64,000 bases of DNA from Reyranellaceae bacterium (GCA_022844045.1 JALHMM010000008.1:46716-110715); one strand, 5' to 3'. Positions 10,902 through 19,684 are shown, numbered from the stretch's first letter. Numbers and translations are program-made. Notes: generated by a model from the letters alone, not told the origin.

Positions 10902-12071
10902 ATGAACCTGACCGAAGAATTCGACGCCACGCTGAACGACGCCGAGCGCGCGATGATCGCCAAGGCGCGCTCTTTCGCCGAGCGCGTGGTGGCGCCCAAC
11001 GCCAAGGCCTGGGAATACGCGCGCAAGCATCCCACCGACGCGATCCGCCAGGCCTGTGCCGAGGGCCTGAACCTGATCGAGCTCGAGAAGCGCTTCGGCG
11101 GCGAGGCGCTGAGCTTCTCCTGCAAGATGCGGGTTTGCGAGGAGGTCGCGCGCCACGACTTCGCCTTCGCTTTCTCGTTGGTCAATGTGCACAACGGCAT
11201 GGCCCGCTTCGCCCGCGACGCGCATCCCTCGATGGTCGAACGCCTGCTGCCACGCATGCTCAAGGGCGAGGTGATCTGCTCGCCCGGCCTGACCGAGCCC
11301 TGGGCCGGCAGCGACTTCGCCGCCATCCGCACCACGGCGACCAAGGTCGCTGACGGCTGGGAACTCAATGGCGCCAAGGCGTGGATCACCAACTCGGCCG
11401 TCTGTGGCCTGGCGCTGGTCTACGCCCAGACCGACGCCTCGAAGGGCTGGCGCGGTATCGCCGGCTTCATGGTCGAGGCCGACCGACCGGGCTTCCATCG
11501 CGAGGCGCCGTTCGAGCTGCATGGCGGCCACGCTATCGGCGCCGCCGGCTTCCGGCTGGAGAAGTATATCGCGCCCGACGAGGCGCTGACCGCCAAGCCC
11601 GGCGAGGCGTTCAAGATGGCGCTGTCTGGCATCAACGGCGCGCGCACCTATGTCGCGGCGATGTGCTGCGGCATGCTCGAGTCATCTATCGCGGTGGCGA
11701 CGAAGTACGGCAGCGAACGCACGCTGTTCGGCGGCAACGTGATGGACCTGCAAGGCGTACGCTGGAAGCTGGTCGACGCCGCCAACGACCTCGAGGCGAT
11801 GCGCGCGCTGACCTACCGCGCCGCGCGCATCATCGACGGCAAGGGTGACGCGCAGGAAGCCGCCGCGCACGCCAAGAAGTTCGCCGGCGACAAGACGGTG
11901 CCGCATATCGCCAATTGCATCCAGGCGATGGGCGCCAACGGTTTGCGTGCCGACTACCCCCTGATGCGCCACCTCAGCGGCGCCAAGATCGCCGCCTACA
12001 CCGACGGCACGACCGAGATTCAGAATGAAAGATTGGGCCGCGTGCTGATTGATCGCTACGGCAAGGTGTAG
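10902..12071 (+). CDS. Acyl-CoA dehydrogenase
   Basis: 389 aa, typical length. The flavoenzyme signature regions are visible: CSPGLTEPWAGSDFAAIRTTA and GWELNGAKAWITNSAVCGLALV around the FAD/substrate site, and a C-terminal ALTYRAARIIDGKG, IQAMGANGL and YTDGTTEIQNERLGRVLI. It oxidises an acyl-CoA to the 2-enoyl-CoA, passing electrons to ETF in the cytoplasm. The substrate cannot be told from sequence; the glutamate base is not certain by eye. It is followed after 24 nt by a proline-racemase-family gene and divergent from an exported hydrolase. Confidence 0.93.
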   Translation: MNLTEEFDATLNDAERAMIAKARSFAERVVAPNAKAWEYARKHPTDAIRQACAEGLNLIELEKRFGGEALSFSCKMRVCEEVARHDFAFAFSLVNVHNGMARFARDAHPSMVERLLPRMLKGEVICSPGLTEPWAGSDFAAIRTTATKVADGWELNGAKAWITNSAVCGLALVYAQTDASKGWRGIAGFMVEADRPGFHREAPFELHGGHAIGAAGFRLEKYIAPDEALTAKPGEAFKMALSGINGARTYVAAMCCGMLESSIAVATKYGSERTLFGGNVMDLQGVRWKLVDAANDLEAMRALTYRAARIIDGKGDAQEAAAHAKKFAGDKTVPHIANCIQAMGANGLRADYPLMRHLSGAKIAAYTDGTTEIQNERLGRVLIDRYGKV

Positions 12072-12082
12072 GCCGTTAGTGA

Positions 12083-12088
12083 TAGGTT
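12083..12088 (+). promoter_or_regulatory. Candidate leaderless -10 box of the racemase-family gene
   Basis: TAGGTT ends 7 nt before the ATG at 12096 with no Shine-Dalgarno between. Only 24 nt separate the gene from the preceding stop, so this may be an internal promoter or chance. Confidence 0.3.
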
Positions 12089-12095
12089 GCGGTCC

Positions 12096-13118
12096 ATGAG
12101 CAACCGCGTCATCCGTACCGTAGAGATGCACACTGGCGGCGAGCCGACTCGCATCATCGCGGAGGGTTGGCCGGAGTTCGGCGCGCCCACCTTGCTGGGC
12201 AAGCGGCGCGAGGCGCGTGAGCAGCATGATCATCTCAGGCGCGCGCTGATGCACGAGCCGCGCGGGCATGCCGAGATGTATGGCGCGCTGTTGGTGAAGC
12301 CGGATCATCCCGAGGCCGATCTCGCGGTGCTGTTCATGCATGGCGAGGGCTACAGCACCATGTGCGGGCACGCGACGATCGCGCTGGCACGCTGGGCGGT
12401 CGACACGGGCCGCGTCGCGCGGGTTGAGCCCGAGACCATTGTGCGCCTGCAATGTCCCTGTGGTCTCGTCGTCGCCCATGTCGAGGTGAAGGATGGCAAG
12501 GCGGGCCGTGTGCGCTTCGATAGCGTGCCGTCCTTCGCCTTCCAGCTCGACGCCATCGTGATGACCCAGACCTGGGGACCGGTGCATGTCGACATCGGCT
12601 ATGGCGGTGCGTTCTACGCCATCCTCGACGCCACGACGGTCGGCCTCGACGTGCGCTCCTCGGCGTTGCGCGACATCGTCGATGCCGGCGAGGCGATCGC
12701 CGAGGCGGCGAAGAAGACGCTGCGCCTGGAGCATCCCGACGATCCCGACCTCGCCTATATCTACGGTACGATCCTTACCGATGGCGGCATCGGCGCGGTC
12801 AACGATGGCGACTGGCCGGGCGCCAGCCGCAACATCTGCGTCTTCGCCGGCCGTCAGGTCGATCGCAGCCCGACCGGCAGCGGTGTGAGCGCACGTATTG
12901 CCGTTCAGGTCGCCAGACGGCAGAGCAAGGTCGGCGATATCTGCGCCTACGAGAGCGTCACCGGCGCGCGCTTCACGGCCAAGGCGCTGTCGGAGACGCG
13001 CACCGGTCGCCATCGCGCCGTGATCGTCGAGGTCGCGGGCGAAGCGCACTACACCGGCGAAAGCGTCTTTCGCTTCGAGGACGACGATCGCCTGAAGTGG
13101 GGCTTCGATCTGCGTTAA
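12096..13118 (+). CDS. Proline racemase family, probable trans-3-hydroxy-L-proline dehydratase
   Basis: About 340 aa from the ATG at 12096 (MSNRVIRTVEMHTGGEPTRI). The first catalytic cysteine is present in STMCGHATIALARWAVD. The second site reads DRSPTGSGVSARIAVQ, with Thr where proline racemase and 4-hydroxyproline epimerase have Cys. In this family a Cys/Thr pair marks trans-3-hydroxyproline dehydratase, which makes pyrroline-2-carboxylate. The specificity is therefore inferred from one residue. No ornithine cyclodeaminase or hydroxyproline genes are adjacent; the upstream neighbour is an acyl-CoA dehydrogenase. Its TAA stop shares TTAA with the stop of the convergent chaC gene. Confidence 0.82.
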   Translation: MSNRVIRTVEMHTGGEPTRIIAEGWPEFGAPTLLGKRREAREQHDHLRRALMHEPRGHAEMYGALLVKPDHPEADLAVLFMHGEGYSTMCGHATIALARWAVDTGRVARVEPETIVRLQCPCGLVVAHVEVKDGKAGRVRFDSVPSFAFQLDAIVMTQTWGPVHVDIGYGGAFYAILDATTVGLDVRSSALRDIVDAGEAIAEAAKKTLRLEHPDDPDLAYIYGTILTDGGIGAVNDGDWPGASRNICVFAGRQVDRSPTGSGVSARIAVQVARRQSKVGDICAYESVTGARFTAKALSETRTGRHRAVIVEVAGEAHYTGESVFRFEDDDRLKWGFDLR

Positions 13119-13702
13119 GTGGAACCGCCGGCGGGCCCAGAAGAAGCCGCTTCCAGCAATTCGTGCAAATGGCTCTCGCGCAGGCCGAGCGCGTCGAGAT
13201 GCGCGACGGTGTTGGCGACGTAGTCGAGGCAGCGGCCGCGCACGCCTACGCCCTGGCGCACCAGGGCGGCGGCTTCGGCGAGCGGCAGCTTGCCGAGATA
13301 GCTGGGGTGCTCGCGGTTGGCGAGGTAGAGCAGCGCCTCGACGGTGCCGCGATCGTCGAGCGTCAGCGGCCGCACGGTCTCGAAATAGACGCCATCGTTA
13401 AGGATCTCGCGATCCCAAAGGTAATGGCGAATGGCATCGTAGTCGCCCTCGGGCAGGCGATGCGCCAGGCCGCGGCAGGCGCCGCCGGGCAGCAGGCCGA
13501 GGATCAGGCCGGGCACTTCCGGCGTGCCGCGATAGTGCTCGGACTTGATGCAGAAGGCGCGATGCCAGCCGCTCAGCCGCGCCGGGCGCGTCTCCTGTGG
13601 CGTGAAGCCGGGATCCCACATCAGCGAGCCATAGGCGAAGACCCAGGCCGGCCGCGCTGCGATCGGCGCCACGCTGGAGTGCGGATAGCGCGGCCTGGCC
13701 AT
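13115..13702 (-). CDS. ChaC-like gamma-glutamylcyclotransferase
   Basis: About 195 aa from the ATG at 13702. The substrate-binding motif VFAYGSLMWDPGF is near the N-terminus, and SGWHRAFCIKSEHYRG and CRGLAHRLPEGD follow as in ChaC proteins. These enzymes cleave glutathione to 5-oxoproline and Cys-Gly. The much longer reading frame upstream is antisense to or overlaps tyrA and is not real. Last gene of a minus-strand run (chorismate mutase, hisC, tyrA, EamA, chaC), 2 nt after the EamA gene's stop. It overlaps the convergent racemase gene by 4 nt. Confidence 0.9.
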   Translation of the reverse strand: MARPRYPHSSVAPIAARPAWVFAYGSLMWDPGFTPQETRPARLSGWHRAFCIKSEHYRGTPEVPGLILGLLPGGACRGLAHRLPEGDYDAIRHYLWDREILNDGVYFETVRPLTLDDRGTVEALLYLANREHPSYLGKLPLAEAAALVRQGVGVRGRCLDYVANTVAHLDALGLRESHLHELLEAASSGPAGGST

Positions 13703-13704
13703 GC

Positions 13705-14559
13705 TCAAGCCCGGCTCGCCAGCGCCACGCCGGCCACCGTGACGCCCATGCCGATCAGCGCCACGACGCCGAAGGTCTCGCCGAACAGCGGCAGCGCGAT
13801 CAGCGCGGTGCAGGGTGGCACGAGATAGAACAGGGCGGCGACCTTTGACGCGGCACCACGACGCATCAGCCAGAACAGCAGCATGTTGGCGCCTATGCTG
13901 AGCGCGAGGACCGCCCAGACCATCGCGCCCAGGAACTCCATCGTCCAGCGCACGGTCATGGTCTCGAACAGCAGGGCGCAGACGGCGAAGACGATCGCGG
14001 CGTAGCCGTACTGCACGACCATGCCGGTGCGCAGGTCCATGCTGGGCAGGAACCGCTTCTGGTACAGCGTACCCAGCGTGATGCCAATCAGCGCGACGCC
14101 GGACAACGCCACCGACACCGTGGTGGCCTCGCCGATGCGCGCCTTTTCCCAGATCACCAACCCAGCACCGATGAGGCCCAGCAGCAGGCCGATCCATTGC
14201 CGGCGCGAGATCGCCTCGCCGAGCAGCGGGCCGGCGAGGATGGCGGTCAGCAGCGGCTGCAGCGAGACCAGCAGCGCCGAGACACCGGCGGGCATCTGTC
14301 GCTCGATGCTGGTGAAGACGCCGCCGATATAGCCGACGTTGATCAGCAGTCCGACGACCAGCAGGTGCATCCAAGTATGGGTGCCACGCGGCCAGGGCGC
14401 GCGCATCGCGACGGCCAACGCCGCCAGCAACAGCATGGCCGCGACATAGCGGATGGTCAGTAGCGTGGCCGTCTCGGCATAGGGCAGCGCGCCGCGGGCG
14501 ACGATGAATCCGGTGCTCCAGATCAGCACGAAGATCGCCGGCGCGGCGAGCGCGGGCAC
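13705..14559 (-). CDS. EamA-family (DMT superfamily) exporter
   Basis: 284 aa with about ten TM segments in two EamA repeats (FVLIWSTGFIVARGALPYAETATLLTIRY and GTLYQKRFLPSM starting the halves). DMT transporters export small metabolites such as amino acids. It sits 12 nt after tyrA in a cluster for aromatic amino-acid synthesis, so export of an aromatic compound is possible, but this is inference from position. Confidence 0.9.
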   Translation of the reverse strand: MPALAAPAIFVLIWSTGFIVARGALPYAETATLLTIRYVAAMLLLAALAVAMRAPWPRGTHTWMHLLVVGLLINVGYIGGVFTSIERQMPAGVSALLVSLQPLLTAILAGPLLGEAISRRQWIGLLLGLIGAGLVIWEKARIGEATTVSVALSGVALIGITLGTLYQKRFLPSMDLRTGMVVQYGYAAIVFAVCALLFETMTVRWTMEFLGAMVWAVLALSIGANMLLFWLMRRGAASKVAALFYLVPPCTALIALPLFGETFGVVALIGMGVTVAGVALASRA

Positions 14560-14571
14560 GGCGCGTGGCCC

Positions 14572-15471
14572 TCAGGCCTGCTTCATGTCGATCAGCGCGC
14601 GGCGGATGTCGCGGGTGCGGGTGAAGAGGTCGAACAGCTTGTCGCCCTCGCCCCAGCGGATGGCGCGCTGCAGGGAGAAGAGATCCTCCTGGAAGCGTCC
14701 GAGGATCTCCAGCACCGCCTCGCGGTTGTTGAGGAACACGTCGCGCCACATCGTGGGATCCGAAGCGGCGATGCGCGTGAAGTCGCGGAAGCCGCCAGCG
14801 GCGAACTTGATCACCTCCGAGCGACGTTCGCCGGCCATGTCGTCGGCGGTGCCGACGATGGTGTAGGCGATCAGGTGCGGCAGATGCGAGACGATGCCCA
14901 GCACCATGTCGTGCCAGTCCGGCGCCATGAACTCGACCATGCTGCCGCAGGCCGTCCAGAACGCCGCCAGCCGGTCGACCGCGCTTTGGTCGGCGCCCTC
15001 GAGCGGCGTGAGGATGCACCAGCGGCCATCGAACAAGGTCGGAAAGCCAGCCTCAGGGCCGGAATGCTCGGTGCCGGCGATGGGATGCGCCGGCACGAAA
15101 TGCACGCCAGCGGGGACATGCGGACGCATGTCGCGGATCACCGCCTGCTTCACCGAGCCGACCTCGGAGACGATGGCGCCCGGCTTCATCGCCGGCGCGA
15201 TAATCTTCATCGCCTCGCCGCAGGCGCCCACGGGCGTACAGATGATGACGAGATCGGCGTCCTTGACCGCCGCCGCGAGGTCGGTGCCGCAGTGATCGAC
15301 CACGCCGATGCGGTTGGCGGTATCCGCCGTCTTCTGGCTGCGCGTGGCGGCGACGACGCTGCGTACCAGGCCATCGCGCTTGGCGCGCAGCGCGATCGAC
15401 GAGCCGATCAGGCCGATGCCGATCAGCGCCAGCTTATTGAACAGCGGCGCCGGCTTCGCGGTGTCGCTCAT
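14572..15471 (-). CDS. tyrA: Prephenate/arogenate dehydrogenase (TyrA)
   Basis: 299 aa. Rossmann motif LALIGIGLIGSSIALRAKRDG, EVGSVKQAVI, the substrate-binding motif VPAHPIAGTEHSGPEAG, and a helical C-terminal dimer domain (FAAGGFRDFTRIAASDPTMWRDVF). It oxidatively decarboxylates prephenate or arogenate in tyrosine synthesis. The gene overlaps the upstream hisC by 4 nt (ATGA) and follows a chorismate mutase, giving three consecutive steps from chorismate. There is no ACT domain. Confidence 0.95.
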   Translation of the reverse strand: MSDTAKPAPLFNKLALIGIGLIGSSIALRAKRDGLVRSVVAATRSQKTADTANRIGVVDHCGTDLAAAVKDADLVIICTPVGACGEAMKIIAPAMKPGAIVSEVGSVKQAVIRDMRPHVPAGVHFVPAHPIAGTEHSGPEAGFPTLFDGRWCILTPLEGADQSAVDRLAAFWTACGSMVEFMAPDWHDMVLGIVSHLPHLIAYTIVGTADDMAGERRSEVIKFAAGGFRDFTRIAASDPTMWRDVFLNNREAVLEILGRFQEDLFSLQRAIRWGEGDKLFDLFTRTRDIRRALIDMKQA

Positions 15472-16559
15472 CGCGTGGCCGCGACGAACTTGGCCAGCGA
15501 CTCGCGCACCGCCTTGACCTCGTCCTCGTTGCCGACGGTGATGCGCAGGTATTCAGCCAGGCCGTAGCCCGCGACCATGCGCGGGATCAGCCCGTCCTTC
15601 ATCATCGCCTCGTTGGCCGCCGCCGCGCGCTCCGCCGCGCCGAAGCCCACCAGGATGAAATTGCCGACGCTGGGCAACACCTTCAGGCCAAGTCCCGTGA
15701 GCTCGGTCGACAGCCAGGGCAGCCAGGTATCGTTGTGCAGGCGTGATGCCTCGGTGTGGGCCGCGTCCTCGAGCGCCGCGACACCAGCGGCCTGGGCGGC
15801 GAGGTTGACGTTGAACGGCTGACGCAGGCGGGCCATCACGTCGATCAGGTGCGGCGGGCCGTACATCCAGCCCAGGCGCAGACCGCCCAGCCCGTAGATC
15901 TTCGAGAAAGTGCGCGTCATCACCACGTTCTCGCTGCGATCGACCAGCTCGACGCCGGCATCGTAGTCGTTGCGCGAGACATATTCGGCGTAGGCCGCGT
16001 CGATGATCAGCAGCGTGGTCTTCGGCAGGCCGGCATGCAGCTTCTGCACCTCCTCGCGGGTGATGTAGCTGCCCGTGGGGTTGTTGGGATTGGCCAGCGC
16101 GACGATGCGTGTCTTGTCCGTCACTTTCGCCAGCATGGCGTCGACATCGGTGCGGTAGTCCTTCTCCGGAGCCGCCACGGGCTTGGCGCCGACACCCATC
16201 GCGTTGATGGCGTACATCAGGAAGCCGTGCTTGCTGTAGACCAGCTCGTCGCCCGGCCCGCAGTAGGAGCGCACCAACAGGTTCAAGAGCTCGTCCGAAC
16301 CGGCGCCACAGACGATACGCGCCGGATCGAGGCCGTAGCGCTTGCCGATGGCGACGCGCAGCTTCTCCGAGCCGCCATCGGGATAGCGATGCAGCTCGGC
16401 GGCGACGCGGGCATAGGCGGCCATCGCCTTGGGGCTGGGACCCAGCGCGCCCTCGTTGGACGAGAGCTTTCTGACCTTGGCCACGCCCTCGACGGTGTCC
16501 TTGCCGCCGACATAGGGCGCGATGTCCATGATGCCGGGACGCGGCTGCGGGATGGTCAT
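15468..16559 (-). CDS. hisC: Histidinol-phosphate / aromatic aminotransferase (HisC family)
   Basis: About 363 aa from the ATG at 16559 (MTIPQPRPGIMDIAPYVGG); the reading frame continues 75 codons upstream but that part overlaps the intergenic repeat and the chorismate mutase gene. PLP features: ALANPNNPTGS, DAAYAEYVS and the lysine motif TRTFSKIYGLGGLRLGW. Clustering between chorismate mutase and tyrA suggests it mainly transaminates prephenate or phenylpyruvate-type substrates, although histidinol phosphate is possible. It is coupled to tyrA by a 4-nt overlap. Confidence 0.93.
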   Translation of the reverse strand: MTIPQPRPGIMDIAPYVGGKDTVEGVAKVRKLSSNEGALGPSPKAMAAYARVAAELHRYPDGGSEKLRVAIGKRYGLDPARIVCGAGSDELLNLLVRSYCGPGDELVYSKHGFLMYAINAMGVGAKPVAAPEKDYRTDVDAMLAKVTDKTRIVALANPNNPTGSYITREEVQKLHAGLPKTTLLIIDAAYAEYVSRNDYDAGVELVDRSENVVMTRTFSKIYGLGGLRLGWMYGPPHLIDVMARLRQPFNVNLAAQAAGVAALEDAAHTEASRLHNDTWLPWLSTELTGLGLKVLPSVGNFILVGFGAAERAAAANEAMMKDGLIPRMVAGYGLAEYLRITVGNEDEVKAVRESLAKFVAATR

Positions 16560-16585
16560 CGTCTCAATCCTGTTTTGAACTCTTA

Positions 16586-16608
16586 ACCTTCCCCCGGAGG
16601 GGGAAGGT
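16586..16608. repeat. Palindromic repeat, family B (short form)
   Basis: A perfect 10-bp stem (ACCTTCCCCC / GGGGGAAGGT) with a 3-nt GGA loop, between chorismate mutase and hisC. The same arms occur as a longer element at 61022-61143. It could form a hairpin within the polycistronic mRNA. Confidence 0.75.
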
Positions 16609-16629
16609 ATGTCGCGTAGACGCTCATCG

Positions 16630-17475
16630 TCAGATCTTGGGCGGCACGGCCCAGGCGCCGAGCGAAACCACGCGAGCATTCTCGACGCCCAACGCCGTGC
16701 GCAGCGCCGGCAGGCGCGGGTCCTGGTCGGCGACAAAGGTCGGCACCTCGACGAGGTCCCACCATGTGCCGCTCTGCTCGACATCGATCACCGAGGTCGG
16801 TGACGGGAAGCCGGCCTTGGTGATGGCGCCGATCAGACGGCTGCGGCTGATCTCGACCGGCGATTCGATGGCGAGCAGCGCGCGGTCCTCGCCGCTGGCC
16901 TCGGCGTCGATGCGCGCCAGCACGAAGGAATCGAGGTCGCGGCCGCGGCTGTTGGGCATGGCGACGAAGGGCAGACGCTGGACGATGTTGGGCGTCGTCG
17001 CCTCGCCGCTGGTCAGGCGGATCCACCACGGCGCGGGCTCATCCTGCACAGGCGCCGGCACGACGCCGATGACATTGGGATCGAGCCGCATGGCGGCGAT
17101 CACCTGGGCGGCGGTCTCATGCGCCTGGAACGGGATCTGGGCGCCGAAATGGTCACGCGCCAGATCCCAGAAGCCGGCCTGGTCGACCGGCCGGCACACC
17201 GCGACACGCACCGGCCCCTGCAGGAAAGTGAAGGCGCCCATGATCTCGCGCCAAAGACGCATCAGAGCGGGCTTGGGGAACTTGCCCTCGTGGCGCGCCA
17301 GCAGGCGGCGCAGCACCTGGGCCTCGCGCCCCGGGCGCAGGGCCAGGCCGCCATTGCCGCCCTTGGCGGCGGCGATCCGGCCGACCAACTCGGCACGACG
17401 CATCAGCAGATCGTGGACGGCTTCGTCGATACCATCGATCTGAGCGCGCAAATCGTCGAGGCTGGGAGCGTCCAT
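16630..17475 (-). CDS. Chorismate mutase (AroQ type) with a degenerate prephenate-dehydratase-like C-terminal region
   Basis: 281 aa. Residues 1-85 are an AroQ helical chorismate mutase domain ([46 protein letters not shown]). Residues 90-185 look like a periplasmic-binding/PDT-type fold, and about 195-280 resembles an ACT domain ([25 protein letters not shown]). The Thr-Arg-Phe motif of active prephenate dehydratases is not found; the matching stretch is [11 protein letters not shown]. It should convert chorismate to prephenate; the C-terminal part may only regulate. It heads the operon with hisC and tyrA and is divergent from metX. The ATG at 17475 is used. Confidence 0.85.
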   Translation of the reverse strand: MDAPSLDDLRAQIDGIDEAVHDLLMRRAELVGRIAAAKGGNGGLALRPGREAQVLRRLLARHEGKFPKPALMRLWREIMGAFTFLQGPVRVAVCRPVDQAGFWDLARDHFGAQIPFQAHETAAQVIAAMRLDPNVIGVVPAPVQDEPAPWWIRLTSGEATTPNIVQRLPFVAMPNSRGRDLDSFVLARIDAEASGEDRALLAIESPVEISRSRLIGAITKAGFPSPTSVIDVEQSGTWWDLVEVPTFVADQDPRLPALRTALGVENARVVSLGAWAVPPKI

Positions 17476-17496
17476 GGCGGGGCTGGCGTGGCGGAA

Positions 17497-17570
17497 GGGC
17501 GATAGGTTTAGTCGGGCGTCGGGCCAAAGGCAAAGTAAACATTGACAGGCTAAATCGCCCTCCCATACCT
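17497..17570 (+). promoter_or_regulatory. metX upstream region: -35-like TTGACA and a long-range inverted repeat
   Basis: TTGACA at 17542-17547 is a perfect -35 hexamer; 17 nt further is ATACCT (17565-17570), a poor -10. The segment is also bracketed by inverted arms, GGGCGA (17497) with TCGCCC (17555) and TTTAG (17507) with CTAAA (17550). This stem could be a folded leader if transcription starts further upstream, or an operator between the divergent genes. I could not fit it to the SAM-II riboswitch consensus by eye. Confidence 0.35.
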
Positions 17571-17627
17571 ACGGCACCCCGCGCCCGTGGCCGTTCGTCG
17601 CGCCACAGCGGCCCCGAGTTTCTGCAC

Positions 17628-18824
17628 ATGGACACCGCGGTTCCCCATCCCACCGATACGGCGTCCGGCGACCCGCTTTCGGGCCTGACGCCGGCGGCGC
17701 GCCGTGCGCTGGACGCTTCGCACAGCGTTTGGCTGGGGCCGCTCAAGCTCGATTGCGGCGTCGAGCTGGCGCGCCACCGCGTCGCCTATCGCACCTATGG
17801 CACGCTCAACGCCGACCGCAGCAACGCGGCGCTGATCTGCCATGCGCTGACCATGGATCAGTTCGTCGCCGACACCAACCCGGTGACCGGCAAGGAAGGC
17901 TGGTGGCTGAGCCTGGTCGGCCCCGGCCGGCCGCTCGACATCTCGAAGTACTTCGTGATCTGCGCCAACGTGCTGGGCGGCTGCATGGGCAGCACCGGTC
18001 CGCTCGACATCAACCCGGCCACCGGCGGGCGCTACAATCTGTCTTTCCCCATGGTCACCATCCGCGACATGGTGAACGCGCAGGCCCAGCTGCTCGACCA
18101 TCTCGGCATCGAAAGCCTGTTCTGCGTCGTCGGCGGCTCGATGGGTGGCATGCAGGTGCTGCAATGGGCCGCGTCCTATCCCGACCGTGTCTTCGCCGCG
18201 CTGCCGATCGCGACCGCCGCGCGGCATTCGGCGCAGAACATCGCCTTCCACGAGGTCGGCCGCCAGGCGATCATGGCCGATCCCGGCTGGCACGGCGGCG
18301 ACTACGGCGCGCATAGCACCGTGCCGGCGCGCGGGCTCGCGGTCGCGCGCATGACCGCGCACATCACCTATCTCAGCGAGTCGGCGCTGCAGCGCAAGTT
18401 CGGCCGCAACCTGCAGGACCGCGCCGCCTTCGGCTACAGCTTCGACGCCGACTTCCAGGTCGAGAGCTATCTCCATTACCAGGGCAAGTCGTTCGTCGAG
18501 CGCTTTGACGCCAACGCCTATCTCTACATCACGCGCGCGATGGACTATTTCGACCTCGCGGCCGAGTACGGCGGTACGCTGGCCACGGCCTTCCGCGGCA
18601 GCAAGACGCGCTTCTGCGTGATGTCGTTCACGAGCGACTGGCTGTTCCCGACACACGAGAACCGCGAGGTGGTGAAGGCGCTCAACGCCGTCGCCGCCAA
18701 CGTCTCCTTCGTCGAGGTCGCCACCGACAAGGGCCACGACGCCTTCCTGCTCGACGAGCCCGAGATGTTCCGCACCCTCGACGGATTCATCCGCGGCGCC
18801 GCCAACGCGCGTGGCCTGAAATGA
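17628..18824 (+). CDS. metX: Homoserine O-acetyltransferase (MetX)
   Basis: 398 aa alpha/beta-hydrolase-fold acyltransferase. [24 protein letters not shown] is the typical start of the fold, the nucleophile is Ser171 in [14 protein letters not shown], and the acid and His lie in [16 protein letters not shown] and [17 protein letters not shown]. It acylates L-homoserine in methionine synthesis. Whether acetyl or succinyl-CoA is used cannot be settled by eye. metW follows after a 178-nt gap that holds an interspersed repeat. Confidence 0.95.
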   Translation: MDTAVPHPTDTASGDPLSGLTPAARRALDASHSVWLGPLKLDCGVELARHRVAYRTYGTLNADRSNAALICHALTMDQFVADTNPVTGKEGWWLSLVGPGRPLDISKYFVICANVLGGCMGSTGPLDINPATGGRYNLSFPMVTIRDMVNAQAQLLDHLGIESLFCVVGGSMGGMQVLQWAASYPDRVFAALPIATAARHSAQNIAFHEVGRQAIMADPGWHGGDYGAHSTVPARGLAVARMTAHITYLSESALQRKFGRNLQDRAAFGYSFDADFQVESYLHYQGKSFVERFDANAYLYITRAMDYFDLAAEYGGTLATAFRGSKTRFCVMSFTSDWLFPTHENREVVKALNAVAANVSFVEVATDKGHDAFLLDEPEMFRTLDGFIRGAANARGLK

Positions 18825-18842
18825 GCATCGCTGCGGTTCTTC

Positions 18843-18997
18843 CCTTCTCCCCGCGCAGGCGGGGAGAAGGTGCCCGAAGGGCGAATGAGGGGCTTCGCGG
18901 CCTCGCCACGAGCACTGCTGGCGTTGAGAGGCCTGAAGCCCCTCATCCGCCTCGCTGTCGCTCGGCACCTTCTCCCCGCCTTCGCGGGGAGAAGGAG
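18843..18997. repeat. Interspersed palindromic repeat, family A (long form)
   Basis: Two hairpins with arms CCTTCTCCCCGC / GCGGGGAGAAGG (18843-18870) and CCTTCTCCCCG / CGGGGAGAAGG (18968-18993) flank about 95 nt that is itself roughly inverted (GAATGAGGGGCTTC opposite GAAGCCCCTCAT). A short form of the hairpin is at 47069-47107. It separates metX from metW, normally adjacent genes. No coding capacity or transposase is seen; it resembles a REP or MITE-like element. Confidence 0.8.
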
Positions 18998-19002
18998 ATC
19001 CC

Positions 19003-19623
19003 ATGAGCCCAGCGGAGCGCGGCAAGATCCGCCTCGACCTGCAGCTGATCGCCGACATGATCGAACCGGGCACACGGGTGCTCGATGTCGGCTGCGGCGA
19101 CGGCGCGCTGCTCGACTGGCTGCAGCGCGAGAAGCGGGTCGACGGCCGCGGCATGGAGCTGAGCCAGGCCGGCGTGAACGCCTGTGTCGCCAGCGGCCTG
19201 TCGGTGATCCAGGGCGACGCCGATACCGATCTCGCCCACTACCCCGACAACGCCTTCGACTACGTCGTGCTCAGCCAGACCTTGCAAGCCACGCGCGAGC
19301 CACGCCGCGTGCTCGAGCAGATGCTGCGCGTCGGCAAGCACGCGGTGGTGTCGTTCCCCAACTTCGCCCACTGGCAGGTGCGCGCCCGCCTCGTCTTCGG
19401 TGGCCGCATGCCCGAGACCGACGCGCTGCCGTACAAGTGGTACGACACGCCCAACATCCATCTGTGCAGCATCGACGACTTCCGCGCGCTGTGCACCGAG
19501 ATGGGCGTCACGATCGAAAAGGCGCTGACGCTCAGCCGCCACGGCCGGCCGCTGCCCAACCTGCCGCTGCCGCTGGCCAACCTGCTGGGTGGCCAGGGAC
19601 TGTTCCTGTTGCGGCGACGCTAG
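19003..19623 (+). CDS. metW: Methionine biosynthesis protein MetW
   Basis: 206 aa with a SAM-binding methyltransferase fold: RVLDVGCGDGALLDWLQREK (motif I) and YVVLSQTLQATREPRRVLEQML, then FPNFAHWQVRARLVFGGRMP and KWYDTPNIHLCSIDDFRALC, all typical of MetW. The protein acts with MetX in O-acylhomoserine formation; its methyltransferase activity is not established in the family. The ATG at 19003 has GGAGA just upstream. Confidence 0.95.
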   Translation: MSPAERGKIRLDLQLIADMIEPGTRVLDVGCGDGALLDWLQREKRVDGRGMELSQAGVNACVASGLSVIQGDADTDLAHYPDNAFDYVVLSQTLQATREPRRVLEQMLRVGKHAVVSFPNFAHWQVRARLVFGGRMPETDALPYKWYDTPNIHLCSIDDFRALCTEMGVTIEKALTLSRHGRPLPNLPLPLANLLGGQGLFLLRRR

Positions 19624-19684
19624 GTCGCGTTCTTGCAAGGACGCTGGCGACGCTTCAGGCTGTCACCAAACAGGAGGCCACAAG

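Noticed and set aside
9972..11531. The 519-codon extension of the hydrolase frame
   Set aside because: The part upstream of 10832 is antisense to the acyl-CoA dehydrogenase gene. The ATG at 10832 has a ribosome-binding site and a signal peptide.
17497..17560. SAM-II riboswitch
   Set aside because: GCTAAA-like and TTTA-like elements are present, but the P1 stem and pseudoknot order could not be matched by eye, so it is listed only as a candidate structure.
18843..18997. CRISPR-like repeat
   Set aside because: Only two hairpins, with no regular spacer series and no cas genes; it is a palindromic interspersed repeat.
17550..19154. A 534-codon minus-strand ORF across metX and metW
   Set aside because: It is antisense to two clear methionine genes and spans a palindromic repeat; no domain is recognisable.
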